DNA of 64,000 nt from Tetradesmus obliquus (GCA_030272155.1 CP126196.1:6138501-6202500); one strand, 5' to 3'; positions 49,061-60,797 are shown, counted from the stretch's first letter. Notes: generated by a model not told the origin, from the sequence alone. Program-made: numbers and translations.

Positions 49061-50213
49061 CTATGGGTCACACGCAGCACCACAGCTGAGAGTCTTGTTG
49101 GCGCAAAATGGATGGTGCCAACCAAACCTCGCAGCCACGATACACGTTGCTGTTTGGAAGTGTCCTTGTTGGACATTTCTGTGGACAGTGACAGCCATGC
49201 CTGCGTCCATACGCGCGTTGTTGGGAGTCGCTTCGTCATGCAGAACAACACGTTCAGGCAGAAACAGATTGCTGTGCACTTTTGTGACCTTTGCTGCAAT
49301 GGAGCATCTGCCCAAAGTGAGGTCATTGAGATAGGTGTGACTGCAGCTCGTAAAAATTACAGAAGAAAATTGTTTCACAGCAGGCCGGCTCAGCAGCATT
49401 CCTGCACCCCCAGCTGGCCATGATATACGTGGATTGTTCCAAATATGTCCAATCAGAAGAGGAATTGATGATGGGATAGGTCCAAGAAAACTGAGCAGTA
49501 AGGGCACATTCACAAAAGTGTCATCATCCACAAAAAAAAACCAGCTATACTTGTGCAGGGTCACTTTTGAGGTCCCGATCCAGTACAAAGCTTTCAGGTG
49601 CCTAAGGTTTGCTAGTTGGTAGTTGGTTGCATTGGGATACGTCTTTGCCACAATGTCATCAACTTCCAAAGGTGGGAGAACCGTAATATTGTAGCCAGGC
49701 AACTGCTCTTCAGCCAGTAGAAGGTAGTTCTCTCTGTGCACCCAGCTCAACCAACTTTCCAGTTGCCACCCAATTCTCTGTTGCTTGTCTTTTGAGCACA
49801 TCACGACAAATAGAATGTCGTCCAGTTGAGCAGCGCTGCCAAACGAGCATGACGCCGCTCGCAGTCTGCTGAAGAGCACATCATCGAACGTGTAGGTGTG
49901 CTGGGGTGATGTCCCGACAAGGTGAAACCAGTTCAGGACTTCCTGTGGCAAGTTGCAACCCTGCTGGCTCGAGCTCGGTAGCGCTGTGTGTGGGTGATGC
50001 GATGGGCATTTGACGCCTGCGTGCGGGCCAGCAGACAAACGGGAAGTGATCAAGAGGTGTCCCCAGACCGACATTGTGCTGTGCAGCCATTACGCCGCAG
50101 TGTTTCGTTTGTCACCTACCCGGCCAGGAGGCCAACGGCAGCGAAATAAACACGGCAGTTGACACAAGAGCCAAGCAGATATAAACGACGCCATGCAGAC
50201 CTTGAAACTGCAT
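49061..50213 (-). CDS. GT31/Fringe-like beta-1,3-glycosyltransferase
   Basis: A Golgi type II glycosyltransferase of the GT31 (Fringe/core-1 synthase-like) group. Exon 1 is 50213-50116 and exon 2 is 50078-49061. Donor AG/GTGAC and acceptor CACAG/CACA join in phase 2, giving 371 residues, a usual length. The N-terminus carries the anchor GVVYICLALVSTAVFISL (residues 8-25). The catalytic domain includes DDILFVVMCSKD, the metal-binding DDD in WFFFVDDDTFV (217-219), PLLIGHIW, the Fringe-type WPAGGAGMLLSRPA (about 253-266) and NDLTLGRC with a conserved acidic residue (about 285). Four or more Cys in the C-terminal part fit lumenal disulfides. The start was chosen because exon 1 supplies the only membrane segment. 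The acceptor is unknown: cell-wall glycoprotein or other glycan. Confidence 0.88.
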
Positions 50214-51320
50214 TTTGCTTGCGGTATATGTTGTTTCGACTTGATGTGGGTACCCAGGTGAAGAGAAGGTACAGGGTGGGGGGTTCAAATTGGCGAGGTG
50301 TGTAAATTTGGCGAATTTGCCTTGTCTCACAGCTGACGAGGTTCCAGCGCCCACTTTCTAAAATTAGCTTTGTTTTTGGTCAAAAAAACCTTATTGTTGC
50401 ACAAACGTTCCCAGGTGGCACTTGCACTTGGCCCTGGCTCAGGCAGGTGTCGCCATGGCGATTGGCCATTGGCCAATGGTTGGCTATTTGCCCAGTTGCC
50501 TCAAACGATCGAACCCGCTTTCTGTATCACAGGTTAATACGTATAAATTTTATTATGTGCAATAAATATGTCACCAGCCAGGCGGCGAAGTTGTCACAAT
50601 GGCCCTGCCTAGTGGTGCCTGGTGCCACACCAGGATCATGCAGCGACAGCAGGCCATGCAAACTGCTCGTGTAAGTCTAACAACTTGTTTACTTTCGTTA
50701 TTGAGGCTTTGCTGGCCGCACACATGCTCGTTGCTGATACCAGTGCTGCTGCTGCTGTGCTGGGCAAGTTGGTAGCAATGGCCCTTGTAACATCCCAGAT
50801 ACTGCATGGCCTGCACAGGAAATGCTTATTGTATGGTTGTTTAATCATCCTGGTCTGATGTGCATTCGTTTAGGCTCCTCTGCTGAGTTACAGAGGCCAT
50901 TACGGGCATTCGCCAAACTTTAAGTCTAACAGACCCCCCCCTCTCGCGGCCCCACCCCAGTCATGTGCCACGATCATCATCATCAGGCACCCCGCGGCCA
51001 CAAAACTTACACTAAATACTAAAGTAAAATTTTCGTTGACCGTAGCTAAAAGGTGTTGAAAATGTCTACGCTCTCTTTGCAGGGAGCGGAATTAACGGAG
51101 GGCAAAGGACAGGGCCGTAACACCGTGTAACAGTGTCACGGGACTCCCGCCCTTCCCCTACGACAAGCTCTGCCATCCACAATCCGTCAAAAACATATGA
51201 CTTCCTCCTTACAAATCTGCGAGTTCTCTGGGTCTTCAGAGCAGCAGGCGTCTCCACTGCCCCCTGCTGTGCTGTCGCGGTTCCAGCACGCTCCTCTCGC
51301 TGCTTCCGCTAAACACAAGA
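50214..51320. other. Spacer with probable LINE 3' UTR
   Basis: It contains the GT31-like promoter side (50214 upward) and, toward 51320, the 3' untranslated part of the minus-strand LINE frame. A (TGA)n-like run on the minus strand at 50972-50984 may be its tail. No gene is seen. Confidence 0.4.
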
Positions 51321-54300
51321 TCAAATGATACCAAATGACCACAATGTAGAGCCGTCACAACAATGAGGCCATGCTAGCAGGCAGCAACCCATCACCGCTG
51401 CTGCTGCTGCTGCCCACCACATCCAGCACCCCTGCCACCCCTTTCCCCAAAGTCCCCCCAGCCCCAGCCATATGCATTGGAGGTAGCTATCTCCCTTCTT
51501 TTTCTTGCGTTTTTTGTGCTTGAAGTTGGGTAGTCTGGGCCCTGGCCTCTTCCGGCCGTTATTAGCTGCATTGCTGCTGCTGCTGCCGCTGCCGCTGTTT
51601 CGCTGTGTTACAAAGGTGGCACATGCTGCTTGGCTTTGTTGGCGCCATTGCTTGCCAAGACGAGTGCCCATCTTGATGCGTCTGTATCTTATCACATTGG
51701 TGAGTGATTGAACGGCATGTAGATGCAGGTTTCGCAGCAGTGTGTCCAGTGCTGGGGGCGAGACGCCCAGTGATTCCTGTAAGAGCTTCTTGGCACTGGT
51801 ATACACTGTGCCAGCGACCCCCAGGGGGATGACTGCCAGTTGTATTTCAATGTCGTTATTAGAGCTGTACTTCCTTATTGCTTGCAGCAGACTGTGGTGC
51901 TGCTCCCTGGCATGCATCACTTGGTCTTGCGGTTGCGTGTCCCTGCAGTACTTGACCTCCACAAATATGTAGCTGTGCTTGATTCTCGTATCCTTGTTGG
52001 TGCGATATATCACTATGTCTGGTTTGTGTGCTTTAACTAGTGCCTCTTTTTCTTCCGCAGGCATGCTCGGCGGCAATATCCTTGCTGGCAGGAACTGGGT
52101 CATTGTCTGCAGTCCATCTGCTTTCTGTGCAGCCTTGCTTACGTCCATGGCCACAACTTGTGCACCGTTCTCACCGGTGAGTATGGCTTTTGCTATGAGC
52201 AACACCGCTTCATTATGGCGCTTGGTGACCGCCAGAGACAGGTCAGGGCAGCCGCTCACCGAGTGCATGGTGCCATCTGGCTGGCCGCACAGCGCACATT
52301 TGTCTGATGTAGCCCTTCCGTACCACCAGGCTCGTTTCTGTGAATAGGAAGTGCCGGTTCGCACATTTAGTGCGTTCACCAGCTCGCGATATGTGACTGC
52401 AGTGGATGTGAGGAATGCATGGCTTACTTTTTCTGCGTCACGTGCCGTTTCCTGCGCTGCAGAGAAGCATATGGCATTGGTGTTGGAGCCGCCAAACCTG
52501 TGGCACTTATGGGCCATGGTGTGGAGCGAGGCAACGTCACGCACTGGCTGTGGCGGTGTGGGTACCTCCTTTCCTGGCTCCTGCGTTTCTGGGCGGTGTG
52601 GCCACGCCATGTTCGGCCTACTGTTGCTGGGTGTGGATATCACCTCATCTGCCTTTCGCGTCCCTTTTGCGACACTCGTGGCAATTTCATCAGCGTGCTC
52701 ATTGCCTGGAATGCCTATGTGAGATTTCACATTGTAGAGGTGGATGGGCCGGCCTCCTGCAGCTATGGAGCGTACTATCTGCTGCAGCAGCTCTGCGTGT
52801 CTGTGAAAGCCAAGGCAGATGTCTTGTGGCCTTGTCACCATTCTATGGATTTGATATATAGCTGCAAGGCTGTCGGTGGCAATGTGCCTGCATCGCATGG
52901 TGATTGCTTTGTAAGCAGCCGCCAGTTCTGCACGATTTATTGTGTCGTCGTCGCGGTAGGCTTCGTCGCTAGGCAGGCATGCCACCTCTCGTTCTCCTGT
53001 TGTGGTGCCTGGCCGCAGCGCTGGTATGTAGACTGCAGCACCTATTTGAGGTGCTGTTCGCCCTTGTGCGTTTTTTGTTGCTGCTGCCCCTTCCGCTGTT
53101 GCTGCTGATGGCCTCGTGTTTAGCGGGGGGTCTTCCGGTGTGGCTGCGCATGTCTTCTTATTGTTGTTGCTCAGGAAGCTGCCATCGGTGTAGGCCAGCT
53201 GCCTCCAGTTGTACCTCAAAGGGATCGGTGTTGTTGTATATGTGTCTGGGAGACAGCCAGGGTTGTTCGCGCCATGGCTGCTTTGCGAGCTGTTGTCGGC
53301 TGGCAGCTTTCGTATCTTGGCGGCTGCGCGTGCTCGCTGTTGTGTAATGCTTGGGTTGGAATTATGCAGCAGCTGCTTTGCACGACGGTACCACTGCCGC
53401 ATGTGCGCAGGTGTTGCTCGGGCATGAGCTGGTTCATCCAGCGCCTGGTTTAGGGCGGCCGTCATGTCATGCGTAAACATCTCACGCACCTCGCTTGATC
53501 TTTGTGTCGAGAACTGGTCAAAGCCTGCTTCATTGCCTATTTCCACCACCAGCATGTCACACGCGGGCTTGTACGTGCTGCTTGTGTTGAGCATGTATGT
53601 TGGCGGGGCTTCAAGCCTGAATTTGGCTGCTGGGAACCGCACCAGGGGCCTGCAGTATGCAGTGTTGGCCCTGAGCAGCTTCAGATACCCTGGGTTGCGC
53701 GCCTCAGTGGAGGCGGGGATGATGAGCAGCGTCAGTGTTGGCAGGGGTGTAGCCTTTGCATTTTCTATGGCATGGCGTACAACTCTGTGTACTGCCGCTG
53801 GTGCGGTGCCTGGCACAGCTATTGAGCTGCCCGTCCATCTGCTCTGTGTGCTGTCTCCGTTGGACGCGAAGAGTTTATCTGTGCTAAATGGGCTGTAACA
53901 AGCTTGTGTTGTTGCGTGGAAGTTCAGCGGGCTACTGCATCTTTCTGAGGCAGCAAGTATCGTGCGCCTCAGCACTTCAAACACTGCGCTGGGCGCCGCC
54001 CACCCGCCTTTGGTGCTGATGTTGCCAGTAGTGTTCGACTGGCAGAGGGCTCCATCTTTGTAGCGTGTCAGCAGCTGGTATACGTCAGCAGCAAACGATC
54101 CAGCCGACATGCTATTGTGGGCTGCTGCATCTGCGGCTTGAGATTGCATGTACGCGGCGTACAGGAGCTTCAGTGGGTGAACTGGCATGGTGAAGGGTGT
54201 GGTACCATCTGGCTTGTTGATGCATGCCACCTCATGCACGTAGTCTTTGCCGCCATGCCTTGACTCTACTGGTCGTACCGTGATCTGGAACGCACTTGTG

Positions 54301-54521
54301 GCATATGTGTCGGTCTGTGGGTTGATTGGTGTCGGGTGTATGTGCAACAGTTTGCTTATGTCTTGCCCTTGCGTAATGACGTATCGGCGCTGCTCTTGGA
54401 CGTCGTGCAGGTATATGCCTTGCTGCTCTAAATTGGTCAATTTCAGGCCCGCGTACTGCTCATTGTCACTGGGACGTGGCCTTTTGGCCGGTGGCTTCCC
54501 GCACCACAGCCTTGGCCAGCT
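51321..54521 (-). mobile_element. Dualen/RandI-like LINE 3' part: RNase H, CCHC and restriction-like endonuclease, no RT
   Basis: One long frame, open from 54521 and stopped upstream by TAA at 54522. Counted from the TTG codon at 54440 it has 1039 codons. Residues 235-310 contain a strand-rich block (TLTLLIIPAS, CDMLVVEIGNEAG) that I cannot name with certainty; it vaguely resembles small methyltransferase-like domains. RNase H follows with D418 (YTDGS), E505 (NRAEL), D523 (TDS) and D584 (NEHAD). Next come CCHC (CALC at 715-718, H726, C731), RHN (741-743) and a PD-(D/E)XK-type endonuclease (KPDIVIY with D808; FVEVKY with E828 and K830), then a Lys-rich tail (about 974-982). This layout is that of R2-type endonucleases and of Dualen/RandI LINEs known from Chlamydomonas. 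No reverse transcriptase is found upstream, so it is 5'-truncated or a separate ORF. All catalytic residues named are intact. Confidence 0.82.
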
Positions 54522-54807
54522 TTACAGTCCCAACACCAGAAGGCAGCTGCCATCGCCACAGCAGCAGCTGCAAGTACTGCCCAGCGTATCACAGCAACGT
54601 TTTGGCGGCAGTTTCGTGCACGATGCTACAGTCACACATTAATACAGTACGCTCAGCGTGGCTGGGCTGTCATCCAGCGTGTACAGCATCGGATACAGCA
54701 GCAGCTGTCTGCCAGCCTAAACAGGTTACAGCATGCACTTTCCGCTGTCAGCTCCAGCAGCAGCAGACAAACCACAGGACTATTATAGAGTGGACGCACC
54801 AGATAAG

Positions 54808-54868
54808 GCGCATTATGTTGCATGATGCTTATGCTTGTAATGAATGCAATTCGGCAACTTTCTTTATA
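54808..54868. repeat. 61-bp direct repeat, first copy
   Basis: Identical over 61 bases to 55480-55540. It begins GCGCATTATGTTGCATGATG and ends TTTCTTTATA. Read on the minus strand it begins TATAAAG, like a TATA box, so it might be a promoter fragment, or LINE 3' UTR debris as suggested by the copy at 47076-47117. Confidence 0.85.
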
Positions 54869-55479
54869 TTTTGCATGTACTGATGCACTCATGAACTAGG
54901 AGTTACTGTTATATAATAAGGAACTAACACATGCCTATACTGTCAGGGGAAGAGTAGGTGCTCATACACCAAGGAGGTATCCTCAATGCGTATAACACAT
55001 CCCATACGATCACTCGTACGTGACGATGGGGAGCGCTGAGCGCCCGTCGTCTGATAAAGCACGACAAAATTTACAAAAGGCCATACATGGTCACTAGGAC
55101 AGTCAACTTTGAATGACAGTAGTACGAAACGGTAAAGCAGGCATACACACTCCCCCATTACATATCGCAATTTACACTACTGCCACTCCTGCTTCTTGCG
55201 AAGAAAACTTCAACTTCAATCTGAGCTACGGTGTCAACCAAGTGGAGTCACTGACAAGGTGTCACTACCCAGGCTACCAAGGACTACAAGAGGATTGAAG
55301 ACTGTCAGTGCCGTTGCCCCCGAAGGGCATCGTGGATCTTCGGGACGGCGCTGACCAGGTGTTGTTATGATTGCAGGTGATACTAGACGACATAGGAGTA
55401 GAAGCAGGAGCTGCACATGCTAATCTGAGCTTCAGCAGCCATGGTGGCCTTTCGGGGGACCACTTCTTGCCTTGTGAGT

Positions 55480-55540
55480 GCGCATTATGTTGCATGATGC
55501 TTATGCTTGTAATGAATGCAATTCGGCAACTTTCTTTATA
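55480..55540. repeat. 61-bp direct repeat, second copy
   Basis: Identical to 54808-54868, with 672 bases between their starts. The sequences on either side do not match, so the duplication is confined to this block. Confidence 0.85.
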
Positions 55541-56374
55541 CGGTGGCGCTTAATCGTAGCTATTTACTTCACATCCAGACGTTCCCCAGACGCGGCTGAG
55601 CAGATGTTCGCCAAACCAAGACCCCCCACCCTGTAACCTCAGGTGGCGCCACCTGCGCTCTCAGAGAGCGGCTTTTCAGTCTATTGACAGAAGTCTTGGG
55701 CCGAGCAATCTATGCCCTTCGTTTCAATCGAACTTGGCTGTTGTGCACGGACACGTGCCTGCTCTAGCGCTGCTTAGCAGCAATGTAGTACATTAAGGGT
55801 CAGCTGACTCCCCTAAATCCCTGTCATGACACCCTGTGATAACACCCCTTGGGGCAGCGGGGTAACTCTACAGGGGAGCTCCACAGTTCGCCCCACTGGC
55901 GGTGGCATCATGATACTTCGGGTGAGCACAATGCCAAGGTCACGTCACGTGACCGTCACGTTGAGTCAACGCTCAGCGCTCAGGCTGACAGGCTGTTGGA
56001 CAGGGTGACATTTTGATCGCTTATCTGGCAGTCGCAAGGGGTCGGCAGATCACATGCCCTGCGAGCACGCACAACCAACAGACACCATCTTCAGTGCTGC
56101 CTGTTCGTAGCAGCTGCCGAGCAGCATGAAGTCTACATGCCTTGCCCTCACTAACACCAATACGTGAAGGCACGTTACTCCAGCGCGACCGCCGCAGCCC
56201 AGGCACAGCAGCATCTCACATTCTGTACGGTAACGCACCAGTGGGTCCGTCAGCAGGAATGCCCTGAAGGTGTCCAGCAGCGGCCCTTCTGTTGTCCAGC
56301 AGCAGCGCTAGACCAGCTTTCCGTTCGCCGTCACCTCTAGGCAGAGGCCCAGCAACCTAGGCGCACAGGAAGCA

Positions 56375-56416
56375 GAGACTCTAAATGAATGAATGAATGA
56401 ATGAATGAATGAGCTA
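56375..56416 (-). repeat. (AATG)n run, possible minus-strand LINE tail
   Basis: On the minus strand it reads TTAGCTCATTCATTC and so on, sharing TAGCTCATTCATTC with 45889-45919. It is followed on the plus strand by (TCA)n at about 56427-56442 and (CCCTGT)n at 56455-56485. Confidence 0.6.
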
Positions 56417-56453
56417 AACGGGGTGTCATCATCATCATCATCCATGGGTATCA

Positions 56454-56485
<32 letters not shown>

Positions 56486-56511
56486 TATGTCCAGCCGCAG
56501 CCGCTGTCCCG

Positions 56512-56874
56512 TCACAATCCAGTCCGCAGCGCATGAGCAGAGGTTCTCAACACATGACACCGTAAGACATCACCCCGTTGCAACACAGCAGCCACAGTTA
56601 CATAAGAGCTGAAATTTGCCACAAGCTGCACCCAACCATGCAGCATGACGTCTAATTGTAATTGATATCGATCAAGTTTGAACAAAGGTTGCTCATGAAG
56701 GGGCCAGCGCAACGGCGCCCTGCCATCGGCGCCATCTGCGGGTGCTGAGCTGGGGTGCATCGGGTGCTCCAGCAAACCAAGTTGCAACATTACCATGGCG
56801 CCATCATCCGTTGGACGGCAGCAGTTTACCAGGAACCTAAGATAAGCATCCACAACACATGTGTACATATGCAA
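56512..56874 (-). other. Unassigned 120-codon open frame
   Basis: Starts near a Met at 56874 and contains MVMLQLGLLEHPMHPSS and VMLHGWVQLVANFSSYVTVA. The composition is less repeat-driven than that of its neighbours, but I recognise no family. It could be a gene fragment or chance. Confidence 0.2.
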
Positions 56875-56919
56875 GTGAGTTTGCAGAGCAAGGCAGTGGT
56901 TGAAATGCCAAGCACACGA

Positions 56920-57420
56920 AGAGCGCCGGTCCTATGGCGCCGATCCTATGGCCATGTATGCCGTTGGTGGGCTGCTGCTGAGGCTTATTTAAGCAAACAT
57001 ACAACGAAATTACAGCAACTAAATTATGGAAAACATTCCTGTGGGTGCGTAACACAGGCATTGCTGTGCTATGCGAATGGCGCCATTCCTATGGCACTAT
57101 ATGCCGTTGGTGGGCTGCTGTTCGGACATGTTCAAGCTAACAACAACAAAAAACAACGGTTAAGACATAAAAACAACATCCCTGTGTGCACCACACAGGC
57201 ATTGCTGCCGTGCCATGCTGATGGCGCCATTCCTATGGCACTATATGCCGCTGGTGGGCTGCTGTTCGGGAATGTTCAACAAAGAAAAAACCAACAACGA
57301 AACAGCGAGTAGACACAAATAAAATCACCTGTATGCATCACACAGGCATTGCTGCCGTGACATGCTGATGGCGGCATTCGACAAGTATGCCCATGGCGAC
57401 AAGCGCTGCACAGCAAACAG
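56920..57420 (+). repeat. Tandem array, about 143-bp unit, 3.5 copies
   Basis: The landmark GTGGGCTGCTG recurs at about 56967, 57110 and 57253, and ACACAGGCATTGCTG at about 57054, 57195 and 57343. Units diverge mainly in AAC-rich spacers. In one frame each unit reads GAIPMALYA(V/A)GGLLFG, but stops interrupt the array, so coding is unlikely. Confidence 0.75.
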
Positions 57421-57994
57421 GTAAAAACATCGACAAATAGATGATGAAACAAACAAACAAACAGTCTTCTAACACATGATAAACGACGACCTACTGCCTA
57501 AACTGCGCCAGCCAATGAGCCACGTTCGCCAGGGGAACGCCTCGATACCTTATCCAGAGGCACGCACGCAAACAACCGAAATTCACGATATACACAACAG
57601 AATGCACGCGGCACGAAACAAGACGTGGGCGCCTGCAGCTCTGCAATACTGCAGGATGTGCAGGCGGCCATGTATGGCGCCGCCACACAGCGCTGCGCTG
57701 TTTGCGCAGCGCGCCGCCACGACGCGGCGTGCCGCGCCGTGGGGCCGAGGTCCAGGCCGCTGTCACTATGGCGCCCACTGCCCCGCCCCCCCTCTCCCTC
57801 TACTCTGGAATAGGGATAATCATGTTTGCAAGTATTACGCACACCCCAAGCCTTTTCAAGGAAAGCAGCAATGATCCTAGACACCAATCACCTGTCAGAA
57901 CCCCAAGCATCATCCGACACAAACCGCATCACCTTAACCTCAGCATCTGAAATAGACAAAACCGTTACGCGATCCTCCAGCGCAACCAGAGGAA
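57421..57994. other. GC-rich stretch with palindromic blocks
   Basis: 57660-57760 is dense in GCGC/GCGGC palindromes. Overlapping open frames on both strands are explained by this composition. No gene is recognised. Confidence 0.35.
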
Positions 57995-58232
57995 AGCAAG
58001 TTGAGTTCAGTCGTGTTGTGTTTGTGTGCGTGTGACTCACACCCGAGGTGTATTGTGTGCACTAGGGCCAGTTGCTGGCACCCGCGTGTGCAGCCCATGT
58101 GACCGGCACACGTGTTGCTGAGATGTTCAGCCAGGGCAGGTGCTATGCAGCCCGCTGCCGCAAAGCCAGTTGTGCAGAACATGTGAGTTGTGCAAGTGAC
58201 GAGCCTTGTCAGGTCGACCTGGCACAGCCACA

Positions 58233-58264
<32 letters not shown>

Positions 58265-58340
58265 GTGCTGCTGCTGCTGCTTCTGCTGCTACTGCTGCCT
58301 TCGAGCCTGCTGCCGATGCAGTTGCCAGAACTAGACAACA
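57995..58340 (+). repeat. Diverged CTG-bearing repeat, copy 1
   Basis: Begins AAGCAAGTTGAGTTCAGTCG and ends in a (CTG)n block followed by GCCTGCTGCCGATGCA. A similar arrangement recurs at 59288-59780, so both seem to be members of one degenerate interspersed repeat. Confidence 0.5.
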
Positions 58341-59287
58341 TAGCAACAAAACTAGTATTGTTTCTGTTACAAACTGAGCACGAGTTGACCCTGAATGAAT
58401 ACATGGGCCATATGTTGGCGATGCGAAGCGTATGACGTCGCTCTGGACATCAACTCAACTTGCTGGCTTGATGTCTGTGGTCACAAAAATATGTTTATAT
58501 ATTATGTGCGTGTATGTGCTGAAGTCAAGCCGCCTTTACAGCTGTTTGGATGATGCGTTACATTGGAGCTGTACTCGCCGCCTGAAGGCGTGCATGCCTG
58601 CACGCCCTGATGCACAATCTGAAAGTTCACGCCTTTTAGTAGGTTTAAAATCTGCTCCTTCAGGTGCCATACTGCCCTACATGTGTCCAAATCGTCCGCA
58701 TAATGTTTCCGGCCCGTATGGGCGTGCATGGTTGCACGCCTTGCTGCAAGATCCGACAAGTGCAATGGCTTAAAGTTGTTTTACAACATTTGCTGCTACT
58801 GCTCCAAGGTTGCGGCAGCGCCCCAAACATAAGCGCGAAATTCCCGGCCCGGGGCTATGCTGCAGTGCTAGTCGAGGGAGGGTTGGACGGCATATGCATC
58901 GACTTTAAGGAGGCATCCAGTGGAGTCAACACTGGGCTGCAGCGCTGGTCAGTGAGGTGCCGTGGAGCAGTGCATATGAAGGCAACAGTTGTTGAGACAG
59001 GTTGTCAGGGAGCGGCGTGCAAGAACGAGGCACTGAGTTCTGCATTTCGCAAGGCGTTCCAGTGCCGATGATGCTGCATCTGGTGTACTTTTCCACTTGG
59101 CCACAACAAGTTGTCAGTATCATGCATACGCGTTGGCTGCTTTTGGCTGCTTCAATCAGCTAAAAGTTTTAGCTTGTGTAAAAGGACGGGTTTCCGTGGT
59201 TAGCAAAGGCTGCTGCTCAGAGGCTCTGCACATTCATTAGCAAGTATCTTGCATGAAGATGACAGGCTCACTGGGCAACTAGAGGCA
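58341..59287. other. Spacer, no gene recognised
   Basis: An open frame at 58664-59071 (+) ends in MKATVVETGCQGAACKNEAL but shows no domain. A small inverted repeat around GGCGTGCATGCCTGCACGCC lies at about 58584-58603. Confidence 0.35.
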
Positions 59288-59780
59288 GGCAAGTTGAGTT
59301 GAGTCGTGCTGTGTTATATTGTGGGTGCGTGGTGCAGGTGTGCAGCAGGAGCAGCCTGTGCTGCACATGTATGCTGTGTTTCTCGCCAGCTATCGTGGAG
59401 GGAACGCGTAACTGCATTACTGAGGTCAAATCATCTTGTGCAGCTTGTGCTGCCTGCTGCTGCAAGGGTAGTTGTACAGCACACGGTACATGCGGCAAGC
59501 AACTGGGTGCTGGCATAGCCATGTCACATGGCATTGCTGCTGTGCTGTTGTTGCTGCTGCTGCTGCTGCTGCCTTCACGCGTCAGGCAGGTGGCAGTGCT
59601 GCGCTGCATATAATTCTATAATACGCTCTATGCAGCCTAACAACAAAAGCACATGCAGACTCTGCGATTGACAAGGTGCTGGCATATCCATGCTAGCATG
59701 GCTACCTACAGCGCTGTAGGTACTGCTACTGCTGGTGCTGCTGCTACTGCTCCCACGCCTGCTGCCAATGCATCGTCGCG
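59288..59780 (+). repeat. Diverged CTG-bearing repeat, copy 2
   Basis: Begins GCAAGTTGAGTTGAGTCGTG and contains two CTG-rich blocks. The second is followed by GCCTGCTGCCAATGCA, as in the copy at 57995-58340. Extensive divergence lies between these anchors. Confidence 0.5.
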
Positions 59781-59862
59781 AACTTGAAGCCTGACAACGC
59801 AAACCTGAAGATCAGCTTAAACAGTATACCGCCCTCATTTTGAATCATCCCAGCTGTGCATT

Positions 59863-60228
59863 GTGCAGTACGATAGTGCCGCAATCGTTATTGCGTTTTT
59901 CCAGGCCCGGGGCTATGGCAACGCATGCGACACCAACATGCTTGAGGCACGACTGTCCATTCTCACGACAGCTGAACAACGCTTGCAGCACCACCACAGC
60001 TCAGCTGCCAACCACCGCCACCAGCAGCACCGCGCACGCTCTCTTGACGTACCTGCGACACAGCCACAACACGGCTGCCAACAACGCCGCCAGCAGCAGC
60101 GCGAGCGTTCTCTTCAGCCTACGCGCACAAAGCCAGCTTACAACGAAAAATCGCGCAGCCGCGTCCAGAGCAGCCGCGTCCAAAGATTCGAACCCGCGTC
60201 CAGACCACGGTGGCAGCTACAAGCCTAA
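59863..60228 (+). other. Unassigned Gln/Arg-rich open frame
   Basis: It reads IAFFQARGYGN near the start, then LTTAEQRLQHHHSSAA and a Gln/Arg/Ser-rich tail in which two related blocks of about 50 bases repeat. It could be a remnant of a retroelement nucleic-acid-binding protein. I cannot place it in a family. Confidence 0.2.
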
Positions 60229-60749
60229 AAGAACCCGCAGATGCCGAGAAATGAACTCGCGTCCGTGCCCACCCTGAAATTACCCGACCCCCTTACACGA
60301 CCGCAATCCCCGATAAGTCGCCTAAGTCCATCACCACCCACACGCAGCGAATAGTTTACCGCTGACTACTACTACTGTACTTTACCGCTAACTACTGCCC
60401 TGAGCAAGGCGTAAAAAGGCTTGGCTTGCTTTGCCCTCTGGTCCAGCCCGGCTGCGCCAGTTGCGGCCCGCGAGTCGGAAGACCGCCTAGTACAGCTTCT
60501 TCTAATGCTGGAAGCTATATTAGATAAGAGGAGTGGCGTCCTGCAGGCCGATACTGCCTGCCTACGCAGCTACGCCGGGTCACCGAGGAGACCGCACAGT
60601 TGACAGCCGTGCAGCGCGCAGTGGACGCCCAGGCAGCTGGCTACAACCGGAGGAAGACATGCTCGGCAATAGTTTAGCTGCGGCGCTCGCTCGTCAGCAG
60701 CAGCTGGCGCCTGTGGTTGCGTCATGGTCCCCAGCAGCAGGACTATAGT

Positions 60750-60797
60750 CCACTATGGTCACCGAGATGTCCAGCTGCATGTCCAGGCATGTCCAGT
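60750..60797 (+). repeat. Left 48-bp terminal inverted repeat
   Basis: Contains three TGTCCAG heptamers in its inner two thirds. Matches the right end perfectly in reverse complement. Confidence 0.88.

Larger units (their letters stand above)
54523..56374. other. Repeat-rich region without recognised genes
   Basis: Apart from the two 61-bp repeats I see only short open frames without family features. One acceptor-like site (ATTGCAG at about 55377) is followed by VILDDIGVEAGAAHANLSF, which reads well but cannot be joined to anything. Confidence 0.4.

Noticed and set aside
52419-53108. 229-codon plus-strand frame
   Set aside because: It is antisense to the RNase H/endonuclease frame, which has all catalytic residues.
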